This document shows positions 21,901-33,254 of a DNA stretch of 64,000 nucleotides, piece by piece. The stretch is from Berberis thunbergii (taxonomy: Eukaryota; Streptophyta; Magnoliopsida; Ranunculales; Berberidaceae): contig QNQO01000557.1 in NCBI GenBank assembly GCA_003290165.1, forward strand, positions 62,001 through 126,000, given 5' to 3'. Both the position numbers and the translations under genes were made by a program. Within the stretch, counting starts at the first letter, position 1; every line of letters begins with the position of its first letter. The notes under the pieces are model-generated. The model saw nothing but the letters and a program-made list of their open reading frames with translations. It made no database searches and had not been told where the DNA came from.

Positions 21901-22195
21901 CCTTGTAGGTCTGAGGCTCATGGAGGTCTAAATTAGTAGCATAACAACAATAATTATCAAGAAAAACAGGGGGATTGCGAGTACGAGTGGGGTTGCAAGA
22001 AGTTACCTAGGTAGGATCGGTAGGCGGCATGGGTGGATCATCCGACGAAGAGTCAGTAGGCGGCGTAGGTGGATCATCTGTAAGCGGAGAGGTTGGGGAA
22101 GTAGGTAAGGTGATAACATCTGAAGGGGACAACTCTGAGGGAAAAGGATCAATATATCAAATTGAGGGAGGAGACTGAGGATGCGGAAGATCAAC
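21901..22195 (-). other. Integrase-RT linker of the copia element
   Basis: Short tandem units related to GTAGGCGGCGTAGGTGGATCATC (22018-22080) encode the Pro/Ser-rich linker usual between copia integrase and RT. It is frameshifted. Confidence 0.55.
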
Positions 22196-23180
22196 CTAAG
22201 GAACATATTCCCATAAGACAGCATTACATGATATACGAATGTGTTTGGTTTCTGGGTCATAACAACGATATCCTTTTTGCTCTATGCCATACCCTACAAT
22301 GATGCAAATGACTAATTTGGGAGATAGTTCGGAATGCTCAACACTAGGAAACAAGACAAAACAAGTGGAACTGAGAGTCTGTATATGAAAATAGGATGGA
22401 ACTACATTGAAAAGAAGTTCATAAGGTGACATGTTCTGTAGAAGTGGTGTCGGGCTGCGATTTATGAGATATGCAACAGTGGAAACAACCTCTTCCCAAA
22501 AGGACTTGGGTAATCGAGAACTAAGAAGCATGGTGTGAGTAGTCTCAATTATGTGACGATGTTTCCTCTCAACCGCACCATTTTGTTGTGGTGTATCTGG
22601 ACAAGACAACTAAGGAATGGTACCATGAGATTAAAGAATATGTATAAAGGTAGTAGAATGAAATTCACCACCAGAATCAAATCAAAAGATTATTTCTTTT
22701 GGAGAATTGTGTGAAAATCATAGTGGTGAATTCAATATACACTTTATAGACATCAGACTTATGATGAATCACATAAAGCCAAGTATATTGTGAAAAATCA
22801 TCAATAAAAATCACATAATATCGAGCACCACTAAGAGAAAGAACATTGCAAGACCAAACATCACTATGAGTTTAATAAAAAAACACTTGTAGTTGTCCTA
22901 GAATTCAATGGAATAGTTAAAACGGTTTGTTTGCTTAAAATGCAATGTTCACAGTTAACATGTTTAACATGATACAAGATCCCAAACAACCAGAAGAAGA
23001 TAAAAATTTTAAATGACCAAAAGAAAGATGTCCTAGACGATCGTGCCAAATGAGTGAGATGGCACTAGCAGCAATACAAGGAGGTGGTAAAAGATGGAGA
23101 GACTCGATGCAATAGAAACTTCCAACTGTACGCTCTTTCCCACATGATTTTCCCGTCCGATTATCCTGCACAACAAAACC
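22196..23180 (-). pseudogene. Copia integrase
   Basis: The HHCC-type start is visible as WHDRLGHLSFGHLKFL at about 23060. The catalytic core ends with CPDTPQQNGAVERKHRHI (about 22600-22550), containing the third catalytic residue Glu in AVERKH. It is followed by LPKSFWEEVVSTVAYLINRS and a chromodomain-side segment, GYRCYDPETKHIRIS. Stops at 22610-22620 and near 22870 show decay. Confidence 0.87.
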
Positions 23181-23335
23181 AAAATTAGTGATTTAAACAT
23201 GATAACCTTGATCACATAATTGACTTACGAATATAAGATTCATGGAAATATTTGATACAAGTAAAACATTAGGTAATGTGAGAAAACTTGTATTAACTGT
23301 GCCAATCTTAGTAATGGGGAGAGGAGTGTTATTAG

Positions 23336-23518
23336 CTATATATATTGGAAATAATTTTTAATGGGATGAGAATGGGAAAGATTAGCAGAACTAAAAGTCA
23401 TATAATTAGACACTCCAGAATCTAAGAACCACAAAGAGTGACGACATGTAACTAAAATGGCAGAAGCTCCAAGATGAGAATTACTAGAAACCATAAGAAT
23501 CTTATGGATCAATTGCAC
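23336..23518 (-). pseudogene. Copia aspartic protease fragment
   Basis: The minus frame contains WFLDSGVSNYMT, the copia protease active site where the usual form is DSGAS or DSGAT with a catalytic Asp. Only about 60 residues remain open. Confidence 0.8.
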
Positions 23519-23722
23519 TTCTTCAGATGTGAACGAGGAATAGGTGCCTCTTCCACAGTTGCTTGAGTAGGAAGTTCAGAGATGGTCTCCACGGCTGCAG
23601 CTCTAGAGGGATTGGCACTGGTGCGACATTTGAGACGAAGGCAATCATCTTTCTAATGGCCAGTTTTGCGACAGTAAACACAAAATGGTTTCTTCCCTAA
23701 ACCCTTGGATAAAGCAGTAAAG

Positions 23723-23731
23723 CAATATCAG
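23723..23731. other. Left target-site copy of the LINE
   Basis: CAATATCAG, repeated at 24192-24200 directly after the poly(A). Confidence 0.85.
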
Positions 23732-24191
23732 GGGCAGGGAGCCAAAGAGCGAAAACGGTACTTCTTCATGAGTTACAGGGGATTGAATTGGGTATCCAAC
23801 TTGCCCAGCGACACACATTACGCAGACTGGAGTTTAGTATGGACTCCAACATTGCTCTCAAGTTCCTTACTATTGACAGAGCACCCCCATGGGAAGCAGT
23901 GCATATCACTAAAATGATCAAGGCGGCTCTAACACAATTCGAAGGTTGCAGACTCATGCACGCAGTACAGGAGACAAACCAGACCGCAGATAAATTGGCA
24001 AAACTCTTACCAACTCATGAGTTTGTTGAGATAATCCCAAGTTCCTTCGTGGAAGATATTAAGAAGATTGTATTTGATGATGCTAGAGGTAGGAAATATG
24101 TACGAATGTAACCAACCTCTTATTTTTTCAATTTCAGTGGTCCGGGGAGCCCATACAACCCCCACGCTTGCCTTTCAAAAAAAAAAAAAAA
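23732..24191 (+). mobile_element. 5'-truncated LINE inserted in copia gag
   Basis: About 460 bp flanked by the 9-bp duplication CAATATCAG and ending in a 15-base A tract. It carries the C-terminal RNase H domain of an L1-type ORF2, then a short 3' UTR whose last 50 bp (GGTCCGGGGAGCC ... CCCCCACGCTTGCC) resemble the small insertion at 62679-62739. Confidence 0.92.
23788..24111 (+). pseudogene. C-terminal RNase H domain of LINE ORF2 (partial)
   Basis: The open frame reads GIQLAQRHTLRRLEFSMDSN, the AL/ESDS-type region of plant RVT_3 RNase H domains, then APPWEAVHITKMIKAAL and a terminal VQETNQTADKLAKL, where the Asp of the ANxxAD-type motif is retained. The frame is open to its stop at 24109-24111. 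Only the last 100 or so residues of ORF2 exist; RT and endonuclease are missing by 5' truncation, so it is not functional. Confidence 0.88.
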
Positions 24192-24856
24192 CAATATCAG
24201 AGGGTAGAGGAGTATACATTCCTTTACGAGTCTGCTCAGCAAGTAGTTCGAGAAAAATGTCATCAATAGTGGGTAGTGGCTTATGATGAAGAATCGAGCT
24301 CCTGAGTGCCTCAAAATCATTGGTCGGGGCAAGGAGAAATTGAACAAGCTTGATTCGTTCGCACATCGCTTGATACCCATCATGTGTTTCTATCCATTTG
24401 GGTTTAGTCATGGTTAGTTGGTCCCATAAAGTCGTCATTTGAGAATGAAATTCAGAAATATTATGAGGAGGTAGTTGCTTTAATGCGCAAATCTGCATCT
24501 CCAACTGATAAGCGCGGGCAAAATCTGTCTGAAGGTAGGTTGCCCTGAGCTTGTCCCAGACTTGTTAGGCGGATGCAGCCTTACCAATAGACAGAGCAAT
24601 AGATTGCTTACAAGTTGAGCGAATCCATGAAATAATTTTAGAATTATTCATTTTCCACTTTTTGAACTTCTTTGCATCTATTTCATTGGGTTGAGATTTA
24701 GAACCATCCATAATGTCTCATAAACCACGTCCATTAAGATAGTCTTCCATACATTGAGACCAAAAGATATAATTGGACCCATCAAGTTCAACATTAATAG
24801 GCTTTAAAGCCTCATTTATAGAACTCATGATGGCAAAGAAATGGATAAATAGGGTT

Positions 24857-24871
24857 GAGACTCTGATACCA
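24857..24871 (-). other. Primer-binding site of the copia element
   Basis: The minus strand reads TGGTATCAGAGTCTC, complementary to the 3' end of initiator tRNA-Met. It directly abuts the LTR. Confidence 0.93.
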
Positions 24872-25104
24872 TGTGAGAGAGTCACTGAAATCTTAATTAT
24901 CTTATTCACAGGTATGGAGTATATATACATGTAGAATTAGGAAATATATCAGGAATATTTTCGGGCATATAACAGGAATATTCTCGAAAATATAACAGTA
25001 ATATTCTCAATATAATTTCTCAATACAATCAATCAATTCCTAAATCAATTGTCTTCTAATGGTTGGTAATGACATCAAATCAACTCTCTTCAATACATCT
25101 ATCA
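24872..25104 (-). repeat. 5' LTR of the copia element
   Basis: 233 bp, TGTGAGAGAG...CTATCA on the plus strand. It is homologous to 14271-14456 with about 47 extra bases from duplication of an ATATAACAGGAATATTCTC-type unit. Confidence 0.92.
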
Positions 25105-26599
25105 GACTGTACTAGAGGTTTGGCTAGACTAGCTTCCAGCGTTGTTTGTATTCACATTGAAAAATGTTTTTGTCGATAAGAGATCACCATGTCACTTACT
25201 TTAAACTTGATGTGGATTATTATGTTTATTTGTAATTCGATTTACATATAAGAGTATTGGGGTCTGAGCCAAATACTTGATTTATTTAAATGTACCCATG
25301 CCAACATTGATCATTAGGTCGTGGTTTTGGCACTCCCCAAATAGGTCACTAAATTACCAAATATGAAAACAAATTATGGGTTACCAAAACATTGAATAAT
25401 TATATATTTTTTTCATTCTCACCAGCCTACTATTACAATTTATACGCATTATCAAAGTATAACACCTTCACCTTCTCTTTGCTTGGGCTTAGCTTCATGC
25501 CTAGGATTTGACTATCCTAACTACCCCAACCAAATAAAGCATGTTATTTCTAGAGGATCAAAAAATGTTCACTTTGATTTAATAAGATGATCAAACTCAA
25601 AATTTTGATTGTTATTGGATATTTGTCTTCATTGGGCCTAAGGACGCCCATTGCAATCCCAAATGGCCATAAGACGTGATGCTTCATCTACTCCAAGAAA
25701 AAAAAATTGTTGTGGAGGCTAAGGACGACCATTGTTCTTCACTCTCGTTTATGGTTCATAAAACCCACTCCAACTCCTATAGTAGAAACTGACATTGCAA
25801 GGGTCGAACTTCCAAACACTATTATCCAAAAGATCATTTTGGAGAGCAAATATTTCCTTGAAATTTTTTAAGCTCTTTATCTTGCAATATACAACACATA
25901 TTGAATTATTGGTAAGAGATTCCACAAAGCGTTTAATCAAAGTGCATTAGATACTAGAAACAAGTTTCGAACGCCCAAACCTCTTTCCCCGCATGGATAG
26001 CAAATATCCTCCCATGCCACCCATTTGCACTTGCATTTTCCCTCATGGTCACCTTAAAATAAAGTAGCTAGCATGGTTTGTATTCTCTTTAAGGATGTCA
26101 AGAACGTAGAGGAGATAGGATGGGTAGTTGTTCAGATCTAGCATGGATCGTACATGGATCTTAGTGCATGGGGAAATTAAATGAATCGACTATCTAGAGT
26201 CAGAAGCTTAGTCGACGCAGCACAAGCAAAAATAATTTGGAATCCACTAGAAAAGATAGAAAACACAGGTTTCTTGGAATAATAATTTGATTGAATATCT
26301 CCTTGAGCAATACATGAAAGCAATTTAAATAAATAACTCAACCTTTAGATTTTCCTAGGAGTCGTTGGGATTCCAAAGTCTATTGGAAAACAAAAACTAT
26401 AATCATATTGGAAAACTAAAATCATATTGGAAAACAGTAAAGTGTTGTTTTGGAAACCTAAACGACCTCAAATGCCTAACATCCACCATGCATCACGGCA
26501 TAGCCGTTTTTTGTACACATAACGTCGTTTTCCTTTCCAAAAGGGTATTGCATGCCTCATTCTGAGCTCTAACATCAAATTTGTAAAGTTCGATTACGT
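25105..26599. other. Unassigned intergenic DNA
   Basis: AT-rich. The minus-strand frame 25749-25940 has no recognisable motif. Parts next to the LINE fragment may be further LINE debris, but I cannot support it. Confidence 0.4.
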
Positions 26600-27120
26600 C
26601 CTTTTGTCTTCCATTGGGCCATTATGTCTTCAATTATTTTGGTCATATGTTCTACATCATTAGCCTAACCAATAATCCTATTCTAAATTTTAAGAACAAG
26701 TTCTTCAATGAAATTCCTTGCCTCTTCCTTGATATATGGGAACTCCCAAATGTTTTATTGGTAAAAGCTTGTGTTGGAATTTTGTAACTTCTTTGTGCTT
26801 GTAAATTCTCCTCCTTGATGCATCTCTTTCTACAACAAAAGTGCTTTTGGTTTTGTTAACTTTTTAACCTGGTACCTTGCACTAGAGATTAAGAAAATTC
26901 TTAACAGCCCTGAACTGAAGATTTTTTGCAGCATATGGTAAATGAATGATTGGCATACATCTCTGGGGCGTATAAAAATAGCCTATCCGTTTCCGATAAA
27001 ACATCTCCATAAGATCTATATTCAAAACCGATATAGCAATCACAAAAAACATAGTGGACAATGGATCACCCTATATGAGACCTCGAGTAGATCTTTGTGG
27101 ACTGTCCAACTCGATGTATC
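26600..27120 (-). pseudogene. LINE reverse transcriptase fragment
   Basis: The minus strand has STRGLI, a stop, GDPLSTMFFVIAISVLN (about 27085-27020), corresponding to the RGLxQGDPLSP..F motif of plant L1 RT. Further on it has LPIKHLGVPIYQGRGKEF (about 26780-26730), corresponding to the YLGVPI segment after the FADD box. The sequence between is shortened and contains stops, and the FADD box is absent. Confidence 0.75.
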
Positions 27121-27319
27121 AAAATATTACATGTTTGTGAGGCATAAAATGGATGGAAATTTGGCACCACATATAGACACACACACACACATATATATGA
27201 GATATTGTTGTTATATGCAAAAATATACTATCGATTTAAAAATATTAAACATCCATGATATCCTCATTTATTCTAATATGTGATAACATTTTGATGTTAA
27301 CTAGTTATTCTAACATTCA

Positions 27320-27461
27320 GGCCAATGGGTGCTAGCTCGGCTAGTAGAGTTGTGGCAGATGGTGTCTATCACAAGTCCAAAATTCGAACTCTAGCTAAGG
27401 CATTTAATGGTTTTTGGGTCCCAGAAAAATTCTCATTAAACCCTACTCACCCTTAAAAAAA
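27320..27461 (+). mobile_element. tRNA-derived SINE
   Basis: A pol III A-box-like TAGCTCGGCTAGTAGAG and B-box-like AATTCGAACTC are spaced as in tRNA-derived SINEs. The unit ends AAACCCTACTCACCCTT plus an A tract. ATTCA flanks it at 27315-27319 and 27462-27466; this duplication is short, so weak. Confidence 0.7.
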
Positions 27462-27466
27462 ATTCA

Positions 27467-28329
27467 ATCATTTAGTTAAATTGTATAATATTTTTATTGG
27501 TAAATTTCCAATAAGTCAAGATATGTCCCATGTGTATTTTTTGAAAATACAACCTTTTTAACAAAACTTCACGGTATTGATGATTTTATCAATATGTCTT
27601 CAAATGCCATTATATTTTACCAATAAAAATCACCTAAAGAGCCTGGATATATCCATTCCTAGGGCTAATATATCCACTATATATATCATAAGATTAAGGG
27701 GCTGAGGAAAATAATATAGACAGTTTGAACCCTGGGTGCATCAGTGCACTCTACCAAATTGACATTTTTATAGCAATCCCCAAAACAGTAACACTTTTGA
27801 GCTATAACAATCCACCAAACAATTTTACACATTTTCACAAACAAAGTGATACAATAATTGTATCACCATGAAAAATATGGTGCTACAAGTGATTATTAAT
27901 GGTGATCCAATAAAAATGCCAATTTGGTGTAGTGGTGTAGGGTTGTGCATGAATATTTCTACATTAATGTTTAAACATTTTGGGATTTCTAAGATGGTCA
28001 TCCTTATTTTATTGGATATATCTAAGAATATTTTTTGTCCACGGCGCTTTAGCAAATAATCATGTTCCTTATCACCATAATCCTAGTTTAGTCATGTCAA
28101 AATTTGACCGATAAGTTTGTGAAAAGTTGGTTGTTGATTTGTTTGACAGAAACAACACTGGGAAAAAAAAAGTCGTGGATAATGACTGCAACCAGCACAT
28201 CCAATCTCTACGACATAGAATAGTGTAAAACATTATATTATTATATATACAAAACATGACGGTGTTTGGGGTGGGAGATAAAAGACGGCTGAGATTTCAC
28301 CAAATATATGAATCTAACGGATCACATAG
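27467..28329. other. Unassigned intergenic DNA
   Basis: AT-rich. Small frames on both strands (27825-28257) are mutual shadows with no family motif. Confidence 0.4.
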
Positions 28330-28385
28330 AACTTAAAGCACCAAGAATGCATGAGTTCGATTCTCATACCCAATATTTTTTATTT
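28330..28385 (+). repeat. Possible SINE fragment (B-box region)
   Basis: CATGAGTTCGATTCTCATACC is B-box-like and is followed by a T-rich tail. No convincing A box or flanking duplication is seen. Confidence 0.3.
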
Positions 28386-29944
28386 TTCTTCAATTGTTGA
28401 TGATCATGGTGTTGAAAACTTGAGGGTGATCATGTTTTGACAAATTTTAAACTTATGGTGTTTTATTATTCATTGCTGACTGAGACAAACATCAAATGAG
28501 AATTGGAGATAAATAAGGGTTAAGATTGAAAGTTGGGATGATGTTGAAGGTTGGGATTCATTCTCCTCTACAATGGTATATTTGTAAATATAAAACATGT
28601 AGAATGACAAAGAAATGAAAAAATTGTGAAAAAGTCAGTAGAATGTACATGTGGCGGAGAGAAAAAGTATTGTGTTTTCTTTTTTTTCAAAATGAAAACT
28701 ATCATAACTATTTACGTAGTTGTCGGATTTTGATAAACTTAGTATCATTGAAATGTAATTTTGAAGATCTTTCCAACAAAACCAATGATCAACACAAACA
28801 CTTAAAATTTCAAAATATGTATTTTATTTTTAAAACATGTAAGTATTTTTGAGATTTTCATGCCTAAGTATAATATTTTTCAAAGAAACGGACAAACGTT
28901 TTATTGAACATTCAAACAATGACTCCGAACATTCAATCGATTCTAATTTTAATCGAGTTTGACTCTAAAAAATTAGTATTCTAAAATATGATATTTTTAT
29001 GGAACTAATTGAGGGCAATGGTGGGGATGGTGATGTGGATGTCTAGTATATGATAATCAACAGTAAAAATAATTAAAAATATGTGTAGTGTCAATGACAC
29101 GGGTAATATGCTCGTAGTTTTACAAGGTAAAGTAAGGTCGGCGTGCCTTTACTTAACACCTAGATTGATATGCCTAAGTATTCCAAGTCTACATTATACC
29201 ATGGCATTGAGAAATTTCGTTGAATCATCTTTGTTCCTATTTTGGACGGTTTTGTAGTTTCTCAATATCCTTCTTTACTAGCTTTGCAATGTATTGGTTG
29301 TTCAAGTAACATATCTAGGATGATTGATTCAAAGAAGAGAGTGAGTTGATGAAGCATTTATCAATGTGATTGCAAAAATGGGCAAAACACATTCAACTTA
29401 AATATTTTTGGGTATAAAAACACAAATCCTGCTTTGCTGTGTAACTCAATGGTCTTTCAGAGTATTATCTTCTGTCAAACGACAAGGGAGACATTAAACT
29501 TTTTATAAATAAATTTTTGGTTGTTTCTCTAGTAGGATTGATTTTCATTTTTAAGAATCCTAGTTTGTATACACTTACAAATCTCAGCTCGATTATCCCC
29601 TGATGACAAGTACTCTAAGTAGATAGTTCTTTTGAAGAAAAGATTCGGGTTGGGTTGTTGCCAACACAAAAGCCTCCACAAAAGTATTAAAGTCTCATTG
29701 TCCTTCCAGCATCTTTGGTACTTACCTTTTGGTGCTGCCTGTTGAGTATGGGTTCTAAATGTTTGTTAGCGTGTAATTGTACTCCATAATGCAATATTTG
29801 TGTTAGAAAATACGTAAATGGATTTGATAGCAAACAAACATGAAAAAAGTTGTTTTAAAATTTCTCATATCTTGCTATGAAGCTGGTAATGTAAGCAGAG
29901 TGGTTTTATTTTATATATGTGTTTTTAGCTATTCATAATAGCAT
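28386..29944. other. Unassigned intergenic DNA
   Basis: AT-rich, no gene or repeat structure that I can support. Confidence 0.4.
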
Positions 29945-30345
29945 TAAACAAAAAACCGACTGAACCGATTAAATCGACTGAACTGATCAAAACTTAATCA
30001 CTCAGTTCGGTTAAGGATCGATTTGATTCAATTTCGATTTAGAAAATTCGAAATCGAAATGGGCGGTTCGGTTTTTAAGTGATTTTGACCTACAAAACCG
30101 AGCCGGCCGAATATATAATAAATAATATACATTGAATGGTAAAATTTTGGTTTTTAAGTGATTATCGGTTCATTTTTTATTTCGGTTTTAGGCAGTCGGT
30201 TTGGTTTTCGGTTTACATAAATTTGAACCTAATATGGTCGGTTCGGTTCTTAAATGTTCGGTTCATTTTGGTTTAAAAGTTTTGAAACCGACAATCGGTT
30301 CAGTTCTCAAAAAACCAATTCGTCAATTTGGTTTTAAAGATAATT
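29945..30345. repeat. Degenerate CGGTT(C/T)GGTTT repeat region
   Basis: Dense variants of AAACCGA and TCGGTTCGGTTT occur on both strands, so the two ends can partly pair (AAAACCGACTGAACCG near 29953; CGGTTCAGTT near 30295). Such tracts occur inside many plant TEs. No termini or TSD were found. Confidence 0.5.
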
Positions 30346-30559
30346 TTGCAATAGAACATTCTTAATTACAGAAGAACTAGGGTATTTCTCGTGCCTTCGA
30401 CACTCAAATTGTTTGACAAGACTTTAATCTCTGGAGAAAGCGTGTGAAATAGTCATAAGAATTCTAGGTCATGCTATTGACCGTGTCAGCCAACACACAT
30501 GTAAACCCATGTTCTCTGTAACTGAAATAAATGATAGACTCTCTCAATCTAGGGTTTGT

Positions 30560-30696
30560 CTAAACAGCAAGGGAAGGGGCGAGAAAACCAGCGAGGGAGG
30601 AGGTGAAGCCGTTCACCCCCCTCGAGATGCATGAAATCACCTCTAAATACACGCGTTTATGTCCCCCCCCCCCCTCGCTGGTTCCCTCGCCATTTA
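30560..30696. mobile_element. Hairpin MITE, copy 0
   Basis: 137 bp with inverted ends: CTAAACAGCAAGGG...AACCAGCGAGGG on the left, and on the right the complement of CTAAATGGCGAGGGAACCAG. A C-rich run lies on the inner right side. It is the most divergent member of the family at 31261, 31891 and 32111. Confidence 0.65.
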
Positions 30697-31135
30697 GAAT
30701 TTCCCCTCATTCTTATTGTCTGCGATTCTCTCGTGCATCTTCCTCCAAGCCCATTCCAAGGTAAAGGTCCACCCCCTAAAGCACTTTGGGAAACATGGTC
30801 AGTACCCTATCTCATTGAGGGAGTGGGATTGGTTTACATGGCATTTCTAAAAGGATTTTTACAAGCCTCATTTTTTTTTTCTCTTTCCATAAAACAAACC
30901 AAGCTAAAAAACAAAGGGTCTTTTATGGGTTTGAATATGCAAAGACAAAGGAGCAAATGGATGACAATTGCAGTCCTCAGAAACTCGTATGAAAGTCGTT
31001 AGAAATTCACATGAAGTGGAGTCAGATCCAGTCGTTCCTCAAAATGACTTGGCTGATTTGGTTTGATAGATTGACTGAATACCTCCATTTTACAGGCAAC
31101 ACATTCAAGCAATTGGAAATGTCATGGGTAATGGT
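30697..31135. other. Unassigned intergenic DNA
   Basis: No gene seen. A plus frame 30631-31002 crosses the MITE and has no family motif. Confidence 0.4.
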
Positions 31136-31260
31136 CAGTGACGGAGCCAGGATTTTTGTCGAGGGGGGGGGGACGGAGTGATGTCATAATTAATTAAATA
31201 TAATATAAAAATTAGTTATTTTAACATGAATTTTTTTTTAAATCCGAAATTCTTCCTGGC

Positions 31261-31479
31261 CTAGAAAAACCAGCGAGGTTGCTGTCTGGGGAGGCAAAAA
31301 TACACTTTTGCCCCCCTATTTAACAACCTTTTTGGAAAATGTGTTTAAAGAGGGGGGCAAAACTACACTTTTACCCCCCTCTTTAACAATCTTTTTGGAA
31401 AAGGTGTTTAAAGAGGGGGGAGAAAAGTGTATTTTTGCCCCCAGGCAGCAAACCAAGCAGGGGGACCCAGGCCCTGTAG
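31261..31479. mobile_element. Hairpin MITE, copy 1
   Basis: The arms pair over GGTTGCTGTCTGGGG..GGCAAAAATACAC against the complement of GGTTTGCTGCCTGGGGGC. The middle has two tandem sub-hairpins (CCCCCCTCTTTAA...TTTAAAGAGGGGGG). It ends TAGAATTA on the right. Confidence 0.75.
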
Positions 31480-31890
31480 AATTACTACTATATTCATTGA
31501 TTACTACTATAGCAAAAAGGGGAGTACAACAAAGATGGTCATTGAAGATGATTACTATTATATTCATTGAAGATGATTACTACTTATAGAAACACAACAG
31601 AAGAGAAGAGTTTGAATCATTGATTACTACTACATGAAGAAAATGAGGAAGAAATTGAGTTGCTTACGATTTTTTTTGTGGTGATGACCAACACAGTGAT
31701 TAATGAAGGCACATGATACCTAGAAGAAGAATAAGGTGGTTTGGATCCTACTGGATCTTGTGCAGATGAGCTCAAATAACTCAATAGTTATAGATCTTTG
31801 AAGATGATGAAATATAGGGGTTTCCCTCATCTTATCCAATCGATGGAGTATGAAGAAGAAACTGTGAATTTTGGTTTCTTTGAGGAGCAG

Positions 31891-32040
31891 TTCTAGCTGG
31901 TCTGGGAAACCAGCCTGATTTCCCTGCCTGAGAGGCGAAAATACATTTTTGCCCCCTCTTATGTGTTTAAAGAGGGGGGGGGGCAAAAATGTATTTTCGC
32001 CCCCCTCCCCCCCCCCAGGCAGGGAAGACTCGCTAGAATT
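31891..32040. mobile_element. Hairpin MITE, copy 2
   Basis: Ends TTCTAGC and GCTAGAATT. The arms pair over TTCCCTGCCTG and GGCGAAAATACATTTTTGCC. The loop contains GTGTTTAAAGAGGGG. Confidence 0.75.
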
Positions 32041-32110
32041 TATATTCTTTGAGAGATTTGAGGGATTTAACCTCTATCTCTAACTTTAAAAGTATAGTTT
32101 GAATTCCCAA

Positions 32111-32264
32111 ATTCTAGACAGCCTGGGGGGGCCCAAAATACAAGTTTGCCCCCCCCCCTCTTTAAATACCTTCTCCAAAAAGTTGTTTAAAGAGGGGGGG
32201 GGGCAAATTTGTATTTTGGCTCCCCAGGCAGCAAACCAGGCTGTCTACCCGAGCTATCTAGAAT
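32111..32264. mobile_element. Hairpin MITE, copy 3
   Basis: Ends ATTCTAGA and TCTAGAAT. The arms pair over CCCAAAATACAAGTTTGCCC. The right arm keeps the CAGGCAGCAAACCAGGCTG segment that the left arm has lost. Confidence 0.75.
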
Positions 32265-33254
32265 AACTCGTTTGAATTTGATATGTACATGATTTGAAGG
32301 ACAAAGTCCTGATTAAAGTGAAAATTGAGAATAGAGGGGCACATAAAAAAACTAATTGGAGGACAAATAAATTAAAAAAAATATTTTCTCAAAAGTCAGT
32401 GGGGGCACTGTATTGTAAATTGGATGGATTGGAGTTTGTGAGGCAGCAACTGCACTTGGAGCTGTATTAATACTATGAGTACTACAGAGTCTTGTTTGGG
32501 AAGGAGTTAGGGGCCTACTAATGGGCGAGGGGGTAGCTCAACTTTTAAAATAATTTTATTATATATTTTACCTTTAAAAAAATTAATTTTGTAATGTATA
32601 ATATAATATGTAAATTGTTTATTCAACTATTTTTACATCTTTCTATTGGTGTAGTGGTTGGAAGTTTGTAAATTTTTGTATACATTTTTATAGTTATTGA
32701 TAATTATTATTTATGTCATTGTGACATTCCCCTACTTTTTTGTTTTCAACGCAATTTTATATGTAATTGCAAACATTAAAACAATGAATTGTTTGTTCAC
32801 AAGTGACGTAAAACCTCCAACCAAAAGATATTTGAAATTAATATCTAAAATAATAACTAAAAAATTCAATGAAAATGTATGTCACTAATCAACTCGTACA
32901 AAATTTGAGCCTCATATAAATATTTTTTGATGAAATTGTATTAGGATCTTATTATGTTCGTAAATTTTCGATTTTTTTTAGCTTCAATTAGATATTTATC
33001 CTAATTATTTTGTGATTTTAGTTATATATTCTAGTTATTACGCTCGTTTGCCCCTCGCTAAGGTTATTGATATTATGACCTTATTTTGGCTTAGAATTGG
33101 ATTACACTTAATTCAATTTGGTATATACAATATATTTTTATAGTTGTATTTTTTTTTTACTAACTCGGATAGAAATTGTTTTTTACTTACTAAAATCCTG
33201 GATCCGCCACTGGAAGGAGTTGGTGCAGGCATTGAAATATAATATCAATCCCAC

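Larger units (their letters stand above)
23519..24828 (-). pseudogene. Copia gag, split by a LINE
   Basis: The start ATG is at 24828 (MSSINEALKPINVELDGSNY). Then come the UBN2-type core WSQCMEDYLNGRGL, a stop, and HNISEFHSQMTTLWDQL with ERIKLVQFLLAPTNDFEALR. After the LINE, the zinc knuckle FCVYCRKTGH followed by DDC lies at about 23695-23645, with a stop just after the His. The LINE at 23732-24191 separates the core from the knuckle. Confidence 0.85.
14271..25104 (-). mobile_element. Ty1/copia retrotransposon with nested insertions
   Basis: Minus-strand order: 5' LTR 24872-25104, PBS for initiator tRNA-Met 24857-24871, gag 24828-23519, protease near 23336-23518, integrase 23180-22196, RT 21900-21060, last RNase H residues 14612-14470, PPT 14468-14457, 3' LTR 14271-14456. 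Integrase precedes RT, which defines copia. The flanks are GATTG (14266-14270) and GACTG (25105-25109), a 4 of 5 match to a 5-bp target duplication. Two insertions split it: a LINE at 23732-24191 and a gypsy-type block at 14616 to about 21059. Confidence 0.92.
31136..33212. mobile_element. hAT-like element with GCGGAGCCAGGATTTT termini
   Basis: The left end is CAGTGACGGAGCCAGGATTT. The right end is the complement of CAGTGGCGGATCCAGGATTT. Length 2077 bp; most of the interior is AT-rich and noncoding. Flanking 8-mers (GTAATGGT and GAAGGAGT) match poorly, so the duplication is decayed or one end is secondary. Three hairpin MITEs lie inside. The ends resemble those of the hAT element at 3870-5813. 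Confidence 0.72.

Noticed and set aside
30660..30674. C-run, also at 58238-58257 and 32010-32030
   Set aside because: Homopolymer runs may include sequencing error; no function inferred.
31308..31589. Plus and minus frames of about 90 codons with repeated LPPSLTIFLEKVFKEGG-like units
   Set aside because: They translate the hairpin arms of MITE copy 1 and mirror each other on both strands.
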